Shown one piece after another: positions 53,159-60,994 of a stretch of 64,000 nt of DNA (its first letter is position 1; every line of letters begins with the position of its first letter). Source of the stretch: Pseudoponticoccus marisrubri. GTDB lineage: Bacteria > Pseudomonadota > Alphaproteobacteria > Rhodobacterales > Rhodobacteraceae. Made by a program: the position numbers and the translations under genes. The stretch spans positions 124,001 to 188,000 of the forward strand of contig NZ_LPXO01000004.1 of the NCBI RefSeq assembly GCF_001482405.1. Direction: 5' to 3'. The notes below the pieces were generated by a model. That model worked only from the letters and a program-made list of their open reading frames with translations. It searched no databases and was not told the DNA's origin.

Positions 53159-53950
53159 ATGACGATTTCACTGAACGGCAAGCGCGGGCTTGTGATGGGC
53201 GTGGCCAATGAACGCTCGATCGCCTGGGGCATTGCCAAGGCCTGCGCCGAGGCGGGCGCAGAGCTGGCCTTCACCTACCAGGGCGAGGCCTTCGGCAAGC
53301 GGCTGGAGCCGCTGGCCGCCTCGGTGGGCAGCGATTTCATGGTCGACGTGGACGTTACCGACGATGCCTCGCTCGACGCTGCCTTCGAGGCTCTGGGCGC
53401 GCGCTGGGACAGCCTGGATTTCCTCGTCCATGCCATCGCCTATTCCGACAAGTCCGAGCTGCAGGGCCGGTTCATCAATACCAGCCGGGCGAATTTCAAG
53501 AACTCGCTCGACATCTCGGTCTACAGCTTCATCGAGGTGGCGCGCCGCGCGCATCCGCTGATGGTCGAGGGGGGCGGCACGCTGCTGACCCTGACCTACC
53601 AGGGGTCGAACCGCGTGGTGCCCAACTACAACGTCATGGGCGTGGCCAAGGCGGCGCTGGAATCGGCGACCCGCTACCTGGCCAATGACCTCGGCCCCGA
53701 GGGGATCCGCGTCAACGCGATCAGCCCGGGTCCGATGAAGACGCTGGCCGGGGCCGCGATCGGCGGCGCACGGCGCACCTACAAGCACACCGACATGAAC
53801 GCGCCGCTGCGCGCCAATGCCACGCTCGAGGCGGTGGGTGGCACCGCGGTCTGGCTGGTCTCGGATGCCGGGTCCTGCACCACGGGCGAGGTAATTCTGG
53901 TCGATGGCGGGTATCACGTGCTAGGAATGCCTCAATACGATAATCTTTGA
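53159..53950 (+). CDS. fabI: Enoyl-ACP reductase FabI
   Basis: This 263-residue short-chain dehydrogenase-type enzyme has the FabI cofactor motif GVANERSIAWGIAKA (14-28), Tyr147 and Tyr157-x6-Lys164 in the active site, and ISPGPMKTLAGAAI. It catalyses the last step of fatty acid elongation with NADH. Positions match E. coli FabI Tyr146/Tyr156/Lys163. GGAGAGGGTCA precedes the start. Confidence 0.96.
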   Translation: MTISLNGKRGLVMGVANERSIAWGIAKACAEAGAELAFTYQGEAFGKRLEPLAASVGSDFMVDVDVTDDASLDAAFEALGARWDSLDFLVHAIAYSDKSELQGRFINTSRANFKNSLDISVYSFIEVARRAHPLMVEGGGTLLTLTYQGSNRVVPNYNVMGVAKAALESATRYLANDLGPEGIRVNAISPGPMKTLAGAAIGGARRTYKHTDMNAPLRANATLEAVGGTAVWLVSDAGSCTTGEVILVDGGYHVLGMPQYDNL

Positions 53951-53961
53951 GGATATTTCCG

Positions 53962-54375
53962 ATGCTGCGCCTGGTCCTGATCGCGTCCCTGGGGTTTTCG
54001 GTCGGAGGCTGCGGCATCGGCGGTGGGGGCGGGGACGGCTTCCAGCCCTTCGCCTTTCTGCGCGGCGGCGGCGGTGCGGCAGAACCCGCCTCGCCGGCCT
54101 CGATGGACAACCCGCCGCGGCGCACCGGCGACAATGTCGCCCGCAAGCTGACCCCCGGCGTGACCAAGCCCGAGGTGGACGTGGCGCTGGGCAACGATGC
54201 CGGCTATGAACGCAACCCCGCCGATTTCGACGAGGCCTGCGCCAGCTACAATTACGGCACCGCGGACAGCCCGAAATACGTGCACGCAGTGTTCCGCAAC
54301 GGCCAGTTGCAGCGCGCCACGGACGGCCACCTTGTGCTGTGCAGCTATGACAGCGCCGCCGGGGCCGAGAGCTGA
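53962..54375 (+). CDS. Small lipoprotein of unknown function
   Basis: This 137-residue protein has a lipoprotein signal ending SVGGC, so Cys17 is the likely lipid site, then a Gly-rich linker and a domain containing RKLTPGVTKPEVDVALG and CASYNYG, which resembles SmpA/BamE-like small folds, though this is only an impression. ATG 53962 has TTGAGGA at ideal spacing; a TTG five codons upstream is less likely. It starts 12 bp after fabI and may be co-transcribed. Confidence 0.7.
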   Translation: MLRLVLIASLGFSVGGCGIGGGGGDGFQPFAFLRGGGGAAEPASPASMDNPPRRTGDNVARKLTPGVTKPEVDVALGNDAGYERNPADFDEACASYNYGTADSPKYVHAVFRNGQLQRATDGHLVLCSYDSAAGAES

Positions 54376-54436
54376 GCCTGACCGCGACCGCCATGCGACA
54401 CGATTGCGACCGTTCCGACCGTGACGGGGGCCGCCC

Positions 54437-54787
54437 GTGATCGAAAGGCTGCGGGCCCGGATGCGCGCGCGGCCCTGGCTGAGCCTGGGCTTTGCGCTGG
54501 CCATCGGGCTGACGGCCTTCTTTGCCGGGCGGGCGGTGCTGCACAGCGTCTACTGGGCCGATGCGCGCCATCTCGACCAGCCGATCGAGGGCTGGATGAC
54601 GCCGGGCTATGTCGCGCATTCCTGGCGGGTGCCCAAATCGGTGATGATCGAGGTGCTGGGCCCGCCCGAGGAGCCCGGTGACCGGCCGACCCTCAAGGAG
54701 ATCGCCGCCGCGCGCGGCATCCCGCTGGAGCAGCTGGTGGCCGAGATCCGCGCCGCGATCGCGCTTCACCGGGCCGGGGCGTCATGA
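54437..54787 (+). CDS. Single-pass membrane protein of unknown function
   Basis: This 116-residue protein has one membrane helix (about 15-37, LSLGFALAIGLTAFFAGRAVL) and an extracytoplasmic part with WMTPGYVAHSWRVP and PTLKEIAAARGIPLEQLVAEIRAAI. The last part looks like a short helix-turn-helix or SAM-like fold seen in membrane proteins fused to rhodanese or DedA partners. The start is GTG 54437. It overlaps the DedA gene by 4 bp, so the two probably act together. Confidence 0.7.
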   Translation: MIERLRARMRARPWLSLGFALAIGLTAFFAGRAVLHSVYWADARHLDQPIEGWMTPGYVAHSWRVPKSVMIEVLGPPEEPGDRPTLKEIAAARGIPLEQLVAEIRAAIALHRAGAS

Positions 54788-55365
54788 CCGAGACGCTCTT
54801 TGCGCTTGTGCCGGTCTATGGCGGCTGGATTCTGCTGGTGGGCACCTACCTGTCCTGCCTTGCCCTGCCGATCCCCGCCTCGCTCTTCATGCTGACCGCG
54901 GGCGCCTTTGCCGCGGCCGGGGACCTGGCCCTGTCCAGCAGCGCCGGTGCGGCACTGGCCGGCGCCATCGCGGGCGACCAGACCGGTTTTGCCATCGGGC
55001 GGCGAGGCGGCACGCCGCTGGTGCGGCGGCTCAAGGCGCGGCGGCGTACGGGCAGCACCGTGCGGCAGGCCGAGGCGATGCTGGACCGGCACGGGGTCGC
55101 CGCCGTCTTCCTGACGCGCTGGCTGTTCAGCCCGCTGGGCCCCTGGGTCAATTTCATCGGCGGCGCGCTGTCGCTGGGCTGGGCCCGGTTCACGCTGGGC
55201 AGCGTCGCGGGCGAGACGGTCTGGGTCTGCGTCTATGTGGGCCTCGGCTTTGCCTTTGCCGGCCAGATCGCGCTGGTGGCCGAGCTGGCGGCCGATTTCG
55301 CCGGGCTGCTGGCGGCCGGGGCGGTGGCGGTCCTGCTGGGCCGGCTGCTGTTTCGTCGCAGCTGA
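54784..55365 (+). CDS. DedA family membrane protein
   Basis: This 193-residue protein has the DedA/SNARE-associated domain pattern: LALPIPASLFMLTAGAFAAAGDLAL, AGAIAGDQTGFAIGRRGG, and the VAAVFLTRWLFSPLGPWVNFIGGALSLGW block, where the F-x3-R-x3-G/P motif is a DedA hallmark. DedA proteins support membrane homeostasis as proton-coupled lipid or undecaprenyl-phosphate flippases. It is translationally coupled to the gene before it. Confidence 0.88.
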   Translation: MTETLFALVPVYGGWILLVGTYLSCLALPIPASLFMLTAGAFAAAGDLALSSSAGAALAGAIAGDQTGFAIGRRGGTPLVRRLKARRRTGSTVRQAEAMLDRHGVAAVFLTRWLFSPLGPWVNFIGGALSLGWARFTLGSVAGETVWVCVYVGLGFAFAGQIALVAELAADFAGLLAAGAVAVLLGRLLFRRS

Positions 55366-55421
55366 GCCGCGGAACCTCTGTCCGGGCGGGGCGTTGGGCC
55401 GCGAAACCAGACGGAGAGACG

Positions 55422-56096
55422 ATGACCCACCAGTTGACGCTGCACGCGATCGAGCCGGTGACGCATGACACGCATCACCTGATCTTCGACAAGCCCAAGG
55501 GCCTGTCCTTCACCCCCGGGCAGGCCGTGGACCTGGCGCTGGACCGCGACGGCTGGCGCGAGGCCAAGCGGCCCTTCACCTTCACTAGCCTGCCATCCGA
55601 GGATCAGCTGCATTTCGTCATCAAGTCCTATCCCGACCATGACGGCGTGACCGAGCAGATCGGGCAGATGCGCGCCGGCGACACGGTGCTGGTCGACGAT
55701 CCCTGGGGCGCGATCGAGGACAAGGGCGACGGCGTCTTCATCGCCGGTGGCGCCGGGGTCACGCCCTTCATCGCCATCCTGCGCCAGAAGCTGCGCGACA
55801 AGGGCACGCTGAAGGGCAACACGCTGGTCTTTTCCAACAAGTCCGAGAAGGACATCATTCTGCGCGACCATTTCGAGGCGATGGCCGGGCTGTGCTGCAT
55901 CTGGACCGTGACGGACGAGCCCGACAGCACGCTGGCGCGCGGCCAGATCGACGCGCAGATGCTGAAGGATGTCGTCGATCCTTCGCGCGACGTCTGCTAC
56001 ATCTGCGGCCCTGACCCGATGGTCGAGGAGATGCCGCGCGTGCTGGACGGGCTGGGCGTGCCCGAGGGTCGTATCGTCACCGAGGAATTCGACTGA
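55422..56096 (+). CDS. Ferredoxin/flavodoxin-NADP reductase-like FAD oxidoreductase
   Basis: This 224-residue two-domain reductase has an FAD domain with RPFTFTSLPSE and an NAD(P) domain with GGAGVTPFIAIL, LVFSNKSEKDIIL and YICGPDPMVEEMPRVL. It lacks an iron-sulfur domain and is shorter than Fpr, resembling flavodoxin reductases of the 220-230-residue type in Rhodobacteraceae. The electron partner is unknown. GGAGAGACG precedes ATG 55422. Confidence 0.88.
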   Translation: MTHQLTLHAIEPVTHDTHHLIFDKPKGLSFTPGQAVDLALDRDGWREAKRPFTFTSLPSEDQLHFVIKSYPDHDGVTEQIGQMRAGDTVLVDDPWGAIEDKGDGVFIAGGAGVTPFIAILRQKLRDKGTLKGNTLVFSNKSEKDIILRDHFEAMAGLCCIWTVTDEPDSTLARGQIDAQMLKDVVDPSRDVCYICGPDPMVEEMPRVLDGLGVPEGRIVTEEFD

Positions 56097-56111
56097 CCCG
56101 CGCGGGCCCGG

Positions 56112-56981
56112 TCAGAACCACTGACCGGGCTCCATCAGGCCCAGGTCCAGCAGCTGGCGCGAATGCCACTCGAACGGGGTGGAATTGTGCCAGCGAAAGC
56201 TGTGGATGTCGAAGGTGCTGCCCGGGTTGCGCTTGAGCGCCTTGGCCGTGCGGAAGGACGCGATGGCTGCCGTCAGGTTGTTGTGCCACGGGCAGGCATA
56301 GGTGTTGTATTCCTCGTCCGAGAAGGTGTGATCGGCCCGCAGGGTCAGGTCGGGCTTGGCCCGGAACAGCCCGATCCGGTCAATCTTGCGCCGGTCGCTG
56401 GGCACGTGTTCCTCGTGCCGCCAGCGCAGCCCGCCGAAGAAATCCAGCTGCCGCTCTTTTGGATAGTTGTGATTGTCCGGGTCGGGCCGGGCCAGCGCGT
56501 AATACCCCGAGCGATCCAGGTAAGCCGCGTCCAGCGACACCGCGTCGGGGTAGCGGTCCAGATCCCCGGCATAGAGATCCACCACGTAAGTCAGCATCGC
56601 GTCGCGCCGTTCCTCGGTGTGGAAGCCCAGCAGCTCGCCCACGGTGCGCGTCTCGCAGAACGGGTAGAACAGGTATTCCGCGTTGAAGCAGTAATAGAGC
56701 CAGGTGCCGGTCGCGGCCTCGATGATGCGGTTGACGGTGGTCTGTACCACCGCCTCCTGTGTCATGTCGGTGGTGATGCGGTGCACCTTGTCGTGCAGGT
56801 CGGCCGGCATGTCATAGCGGTCGTCGACAAAGCACAGCACCGCGCGAAAGCCCAGGTGCCGGTGATGGCGCAGGGTGGTGTCCAGCTCCACGTGATCCTC
56901 GGCAAAGACCAGCGCGACCGGGCCCTTGGCCAGCACGGCACGCCCGCGATCGAGGAAGTCCTTGAGTGTCCGGTACTGCAT
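56112..56981 (-). CDS. Putative glycosyltransferase family 2-like protein
   Basis: This 289-residue protein begins [21 protein letters not shown] and contains [36 protein letters not shown] and [25 protein letters not shown]. The last two blocks correspond to the region after the acceptor site in glycosyl transferase family 2-like proteins of Rhodobacteraceae. The usual DxD is replaced by NAE, so activity is uncertain. GGAGGGAGGC precedes the ATG. It is divergent from miaB. Confidence 0.6.
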   Translation of the reverse strand: MQYRTLKDFLDRGRAVLAKGPVALVFAEDHVELDTTLRHHRHLGFRAVLCFVDDRYDMPADLHDKVHRITTDMTQEAVVQTTVNRIIEAATGTWLYYCFNAEYLFYPFCETRTVGELLGFHTEERRDAMLTYVVDLYAGDLDRYPDAVSLDAAYLDRSGYYALARPDPDNHNYPKERQLDFFGGLRWRHEEHVPSDRRKIDRIGLFRAKPDLTLRADHTFSDEEYNTYACPWHNNLTAAIASFRTAKALKRNPGSTFDIHSFRWHNSTPFEWHSRQLLDLGLMEPGQWF

Positions 56982-57115
56982 GCCGTGCCTCCCTCCGTGT
57001 TTTTGGCCGAGAATCGGTGAAAAACTCGTGCATTGCAAGACGCGGGCCGAATGCGGTATCTGCGGCGCCTGACACCGGGTCGGGGCATTGCCGGCCCAAG
57101 CGGAGGGCAGGGACC

Positions 57116-58441
57116 ATGACCGGCACGAAAAAGCTCTACATCAAGACCTATGGCTGTCAGATGAACGTCTATGACAGCGAGCGCATGGCCGAGGCCATGG
57201 GCGGGCAGGGCTATGAAGAGGTGTCCTCGCCGGAAGAGGCGGACATGATCCTGCTCAACACCTGCCATATCCGCGAGAAGGCGGCCGAGAAAGTATATTC
57301 CGAGCTTGGCCGTTACAAGGGACTGAAGGCCGAGAAGCCCGACCTGACCATCGGCGTCGCGGGCTGTGTCGCGCAGGCCGAGGGGGCCGAGATCATGCGC
57401 CGCCAGCCCATGGTCGACCTCGTGGTCGGCCCGCAAAGCTATCACAAGCTGCCACAGCTTGAGGCGCGCGCCCGCGAGGGGCACAAGGCGCTGGACACCG
57501 ATTTCCCCGAAGAGGACAAGTTCGACCATCTCAAGCGGCGCCCCAAGGCGCGGCGCGGGCCCACCGCCTTCCTGACCGTGCAGGAGGGCTGCGACAAGTT
57601 CTGCGCCTTCTGCGTGGTGCCCTATACCCGCGGCGCCGAGGTCTCGCGCCCGGCGGCGCGGATCATGGATGAGGCGCGCGACCTGGTCGAGCGGGGCGTG
57701 CGCGAGATCACGCTGCTGGGCCAGAACGTCAACGCCTATCACGGCCATGATGGCGGGCTGGCGGGGCTGATCCGCGAGCTGGCGACGATTGACGGGCTGG
57801 CGCGCATCCGCTTCACCACCAGCCACCCCAATGACATGGACGACGCGCTGATCGCCGCGCATGGCGAGGTGGACAAGCTGATGCCCTACCTGCACCTGCC
57901 CGTGCAGGCCGGCAGCGACCGCATCCTCAAGCGGATGAACCGCCAGCACACGGCCGAGCAGTATATCCGCCTGATCGAGCGGCTGCGCGACGCGCGCCCC
58001 GACCTGCACCTGTCGGGCGACTTCATCGTGGGCTTCCCCGAAGAGACCGAGGCCGATTTCCAGGCCACGCTCGACCTGATCGAGGCGGTGCGTTACGGCT
58101 CGGCCTTCTCCTTCAAGTATTCCGAGCGTCCCGGCACGCCGGCGGCCGAGCGCCCGCAGGTGGACGAGGCGGCCAAGGATGACCGGTTGCAGCGCCTGCA
58201 GGCGCTCCTGACCCGGCAGCAGCGCGAGTTGCAGGACGCCATGGTCGGCCGCGAGGTCGAGGTGCTGTTCGAAAAGCCCGGCCGACTGCCCGGCCAGATG
58301 GTCGGAAAGTCGGAATACCTGCACGCGGTGCATGTTCACGATGAGAGAATCGCTCCCGGAGATCTGGCGCGCGTGCGAATCGATCATTCGGGCCCGAACT
58401 CGCTCAGGGGCGTGGAAGCCGTGCTCCAAAAGCCTCAGTGA
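57116..58441 (+). CDS. miaB: tRNA-2-methylthio-N6-dimethylallyladenosine synthase MiaB
   Basis: This 441-residue methylthiotransferase has Cys14, Cys50 and Cys84 for the auxiliary 4Fe-4S cluster ([15 protein letters not shown] and AGCVAQ), the radical-SAM CxxxCxxC at Cys159, Cys163 and Cys166, and a C-terminal TRAM domain (about 375-438). It methylthiolates ms2i6A37 of tRNA. Full-length. ATG 57116 follows GGAGGGCAGGGACC. Confidence 0.96.
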   Translation: MTGTKKLYIKTYGCQMNVYDSERMAEAMGGQGYEEVSSPEEADMILLNTCHIREKAAEKVYSELGRYKGLKAEKPDLTIGVAGCVAQAEGAEIMRRQPMVDLVVGPQSYHKLPQLEARAREGHKALDTDFPEEDKFDHLKRRPKARRGPTAFLTVQEGCDKFCAFCVVPYTRGAEVSRPAARIMDEARDLVERGVREITLLGQNVNAYHGHDGGLAGLIRELATIDGLARIRFTTSHPNDMDDALIAAHGEVDKLMPYLHLPVQAGSDRILKRMNRQHTAEQYIRLIERLRDARPDLHLSGDFIVGFPEETEADFQATLDLIEAVRYGSAFSFKYSERPGTPAAERPQVDEAAKDDRLQRLQALLTRQQRELQDAMVGREVEVLFEKPGRLPGQMVGKSEYLHAVHVHDERIAPGDLARVRIDHSGPNSLRGVEAVLQKPQ

Positions 58442-58442
58442 A

Positions 58443-58460
58443 GCCTTTGTTCGCAAAGGC
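58443..58460 (+). terminator. UUCG-tetraloop hairpin directly after miaB
   Basis: GCCTTTG (58443-58449) pairs perfectly with CAAAGGC (58454-58460) around TTCG, an exceptionally stable tetraloop, starting two bases after the miaB stop. No T run follows; it may protect the 3' end or act with Rho. Confidence 0.5.
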
Positions 58461-58625
58461 AGTCCCGAATTATCCACATAAAACCAACGATCTTGCGGGA
58501 ATTGTTTCCGATTTCGGCACAATGGCAGCTCCTTTTCGCTTCACACACGAACAGGAATTGCTAATGTGTTGATTATAGTAAATTTGCGCGCCCCGCTGCC
58601 AAACCGGGCGCGCACTGGGGGAAAC

Positions 58626-59246
58626 ATGAACCAAGGGACAGAGGCTGTGGCGAACCGCATCACCAAGGCCGTCGGCGCGATTGCGCTTGCTGCTCTCGCA
58701 GGTCTGTCGGCCATGTCGCCGGCCATGGCTGACGAGGCTGGACAGAACGCACCTTTCATCTCGACGCAGAACACGCGGACGATCGTGGGGGAGCAGTACA
58801 TCCCCGGGATCTGGGTCGACCCCGACGGGTGCGAGCACTGGGTCATGGATGACGGGGTCGAGGGCTACATGACGCCGCATGTCGACCGCAAGGGCATCCC
58901 GGTCTGCAACCGCGGCAATGTCTGCGGGGTCATGAACACCGACCAGTTCTTTGCCACCGACAGCCACCGGATCTCCAAGCACGGCCGCCACCGGCTGGCC
59001 GAGTTCTTCCGCAGCGCCTCGGCCACGGCCTACATCATCGCCGGCCATACCGACAGCCGGGCCTCGGACGCCTATAACATGAAGCTCAGCTACAACCGCG
59101 CGCTGGCCGTGGCGGGCGTGGGCAAGTCGATCGGCGCCAATATCGTCGACGTGCGCGGCTATGGCGAACGCCAGCCCGTGGCCAGCAACGCCACCCATGA
59201 CGGCATGGCCCGCAACCGCCGCGTCGAAATCATCTGCATCCGCTAA
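58626..59246 (+). CDS. OmpA family outer-membrane-associated protein
   Basis: This 206-residue protein has a signal peptide ending at about residue 35 (AMA-DE), a Cys-bracketed module at 61-94 (GIWVDPDGCEHW ... IPVC), and an OmpA peptidoglycan-binding domain at 105-206 containing IIAGHTDSRASDAYNMKLSYNRALAV and a terminal RNRRVEI. The OmpA domain should tether it to peptidoglycan. The 61-94 module recurs in the lipoprotein encoded next. GGGGGAAAC precedes ATG 58626. Confidence 0.88.
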   Translation: MNQGTEAVANRITKAVGAIALAALAGLSAMSPAMADEAGQNAPFISTQNTRTIVGEQYIPGIWVDPDGCEHWVMDDGVEGYMTPHVDRKGIPVCNRGNVCGVMNTDQFFATDSHRISKHGRHRLAEFFRSASATAYIIAGHTDSRASDAYNMKLSYNRALAVAGVGKSIGANIVDVRGYGERQPVASNATHDGMARNRRVEIICIR

Positions 59247-59264
59247 GGCCCGGGGGACATACCG

Positions 59265-59579
59265 ATGCAATTTACCAAGATCTTCCTCGCCCTCGCCGCC
59301 GCGGGCAGCCTTGCCGGCTGCGTCGACGTGCCGATCGGCCCGGACAAGAGCCAGGACGTCAACCTGATCGACCGCGACGACCTGACCGGCATGAAGGCCG
59401 GCATCTGGGTCGACCCGAATGGCTGCGATCACTGGATCATCGATGACGGGGTCGAGGGCTATCTCTCGGCACGGCTCGACAAGTACGGCAAACCGGTCTG
59501 CTCGGGCACCGCGCCCCCGACCATCGCCACGGGCGATTTCAAGGGCGGCTCGACATCGGTGATCGGCGACCCGCTCTAG
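59265..59579 (+). CDS. Lipoprotein sharing a module with the OmpA protein
   Basis: This 104-residue protein has a lipobox ending LAGC (Cys19). Residues 46-79 (GIWVDPNGCDHW ... KPVC) match the 61-94 module of the OmpA protein at about 60% identity by eye, including both Cys and the HW-x-x-DDGVEGY core. The rest is a short Thr/Gly-rich tail. It follows the ompA-like gene by 18 bp and ends at a strong terminator, so the pair forms a two-gene operon. Confidence 0.8.
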   Translation: MQFTKIFLALAAAGSLAGCVDVPIGPDKSQDVNLIDRDDLTGMKAGIWVDPNGCDHWIIDDGVEGYLSARLDKYGKPVCSGTAPPTIATGDFKGGSTSVIGDPL

Positions 59580-59600
59580 GCCCGGCCACAGGACATGACG

Positions 59601-59637
59601 GGACCGCGCCGGTGTGCTGCCGGCGCGGTCCTTTTTT
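59601..59637 (+). terminator. Strong Rho-independent terminator
   Basis: GGACCGCGCCGG (59601-59612) pairs perfectly with CCGGCGCGGTCC (59620-59631) around a 7-base loop, followed by six T. It ends the ompA-like/lipoprotein operon. Confidence 0.92.
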
Positions 59638-59813
59638 GTCTCAGGCGGGTGACATTTTCGCGCCGAGCCTTGCGTGACCCCGCCCGGCTTGGCACCATAT
59701 CTTGTAACAGCGCTGTCCGGTCGGATTCGACGCGTCGCGGTCTGCCCGGATCGGGCCGCGACAGCCGTGTCGGGCCGGGCAGGCGCGCACCGCTTCTTGC
59801 GCCGGAGACATGC

Positions 59814-60791
59814 GTGACCACAGGCACCCTGACCAATGCCGTTCTCGAATTTCCAGACAACCGACTGCTGATCGACCTGTGCGGCGAGTATGACCGCAAC
59901 CTGACCGATATCGAAAGCCGCACCGGCGTGCAGATCCTGCGCCGCGGCAACCAGCTGGCGGTGCACGGAACCGAAGAGACCATCGCCGCCGCGACCGAGG
60001 TGTTGCAGGCGCTCTACGAACGGCTGGAGCAGGGCCGCGACGTGGATCCCGGCGATATCGACCGCGAGTTCCGCATGGGCGAGGAAGCGCAGCTTGACGA
60101 CCAGCTCGAGATGTTCGGCGCCGGCCCGGTCGAGATCAAGACCCGCAAGAAGCTGATCGAGCCGCGCACCGACGCGCAGAAGGCCTATGTCACGGCGCTA
60201 TTCGCCAACGAACTGGCCTTCGGCATCGGCCCGGCCGGCACCGGCAAGACCTACCTCGCCGTGGCGGTGGGGGTGAACATGCTGATCACCGGGCAGGTCG
60301 ACAAGATCATCCTGTCGCGCCCCGCGGTCGAGGCCGGCGAGAAGCTGGGCTATCTACCGGGTGACATGAAGGACAAGGTCGATCCCTACATGCAGCCGCT
60401 CTACGATGCGCTGAACGATTTTCTGCCGGGCAAGCAACTGGCCCGCATGCTCGAGGAGAAGGTGATCGAGATCGCGCCGCTGGCCTTCATGCGCGGGCGC
60501 ACCCTGTCCAATGCCTTCGTGGTGCTGGACGAGGCGCAGAACGCCACCTCGATGCAGATGAAGATGTTCCTGACCCGCCTGGGCGAGGGCTCGCGCATGG
60601 TGATCACCGGGGACCGCACGCAGGTCGACCTGCCGCGCGGCGTGCCCTCGGGGTTGGCGGACGCGGAACGGCTGCTCGACCGCATCAAGGGCATCTCGTT
60701 CAACTACTTCACCGGCAAGGACGTGGTCCGCCACCCGCTGGTCGCCGCCATCATCGAGGCCTACGAGGCCGATATCGCGCGCTCGTCCTGA
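59814..60791 (+). CDS. PhoH family ATPase
   Basis: This 325-residue protein has an N-terminal KH-like region (about 18-65), Walker A GPAGTGKT, the SRPAVEAGEKLGYLPGDMKDKVDPY block and Walker B FVVLDEAQN with GDRTQVDLP, all typical of PhoH/YbeZ. In E. coli YbeZ interacts with the endoribonuclease YbeY. GTG 59814 is the start, with GGAG six bases upstream. The partner ybeY lies 2.1 kb downstream, after an inserted gene. Confidence 0.92.
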   Translation: MTTGTLTNAVLEFPDNRLLIDLCGEYDRNLTDIESRTGVQILRRGNQLAVHGTEETIAAATEVLQALYERLEQGRDVDPGDIDREFRMGEEAQLDDQLEMFGAGPVEIKTRKKLIEPRTDAQKAYVTALFANELAFGIGPAGTGKTYLAVAVGVNMLITGQVDKIILSRPAVEAGEKLGYLPGDMKDKVDPYMQPLYDALNDFLPGKQLARMLEEKVIEIAPLAFMRGRTLSNAFVVLDEAQNATSMQMKMFLTRLGEGSRMVITGDRTQVDLPRGVPSGLADAERLLDRIKGISFNYFTGKDVVRHPLVAAIIEAYEADIARSS

Positions 60792-60994
60792 GCGCGCGTC
60801 CCGCCGGCGGTGATTCGTCCCGCGGCTGCGCGGTTGTCGCGCCTTCGGTCACAATGTCCGCGGAAGCGCCCGGGCTGTTTCCGCAGGCGCAACGACCTCC
60901 GGGTATTCCGAATATCCCTGCCATGATCCCGCCGCCTTCGGGTTAACGTTGCGGCAGCCAGTACGCTGTCACGCGCGCGCAAGGGGACAGGACC

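Noticed and set aside
58551-58579. Sigma-70 promoter before the ompA-like gene (TATAGT at 58574)
   Set aside because: The -10-like box is good, but no convincing -35 element lies 16-18 bases upstream, so it was not listed as a feature.
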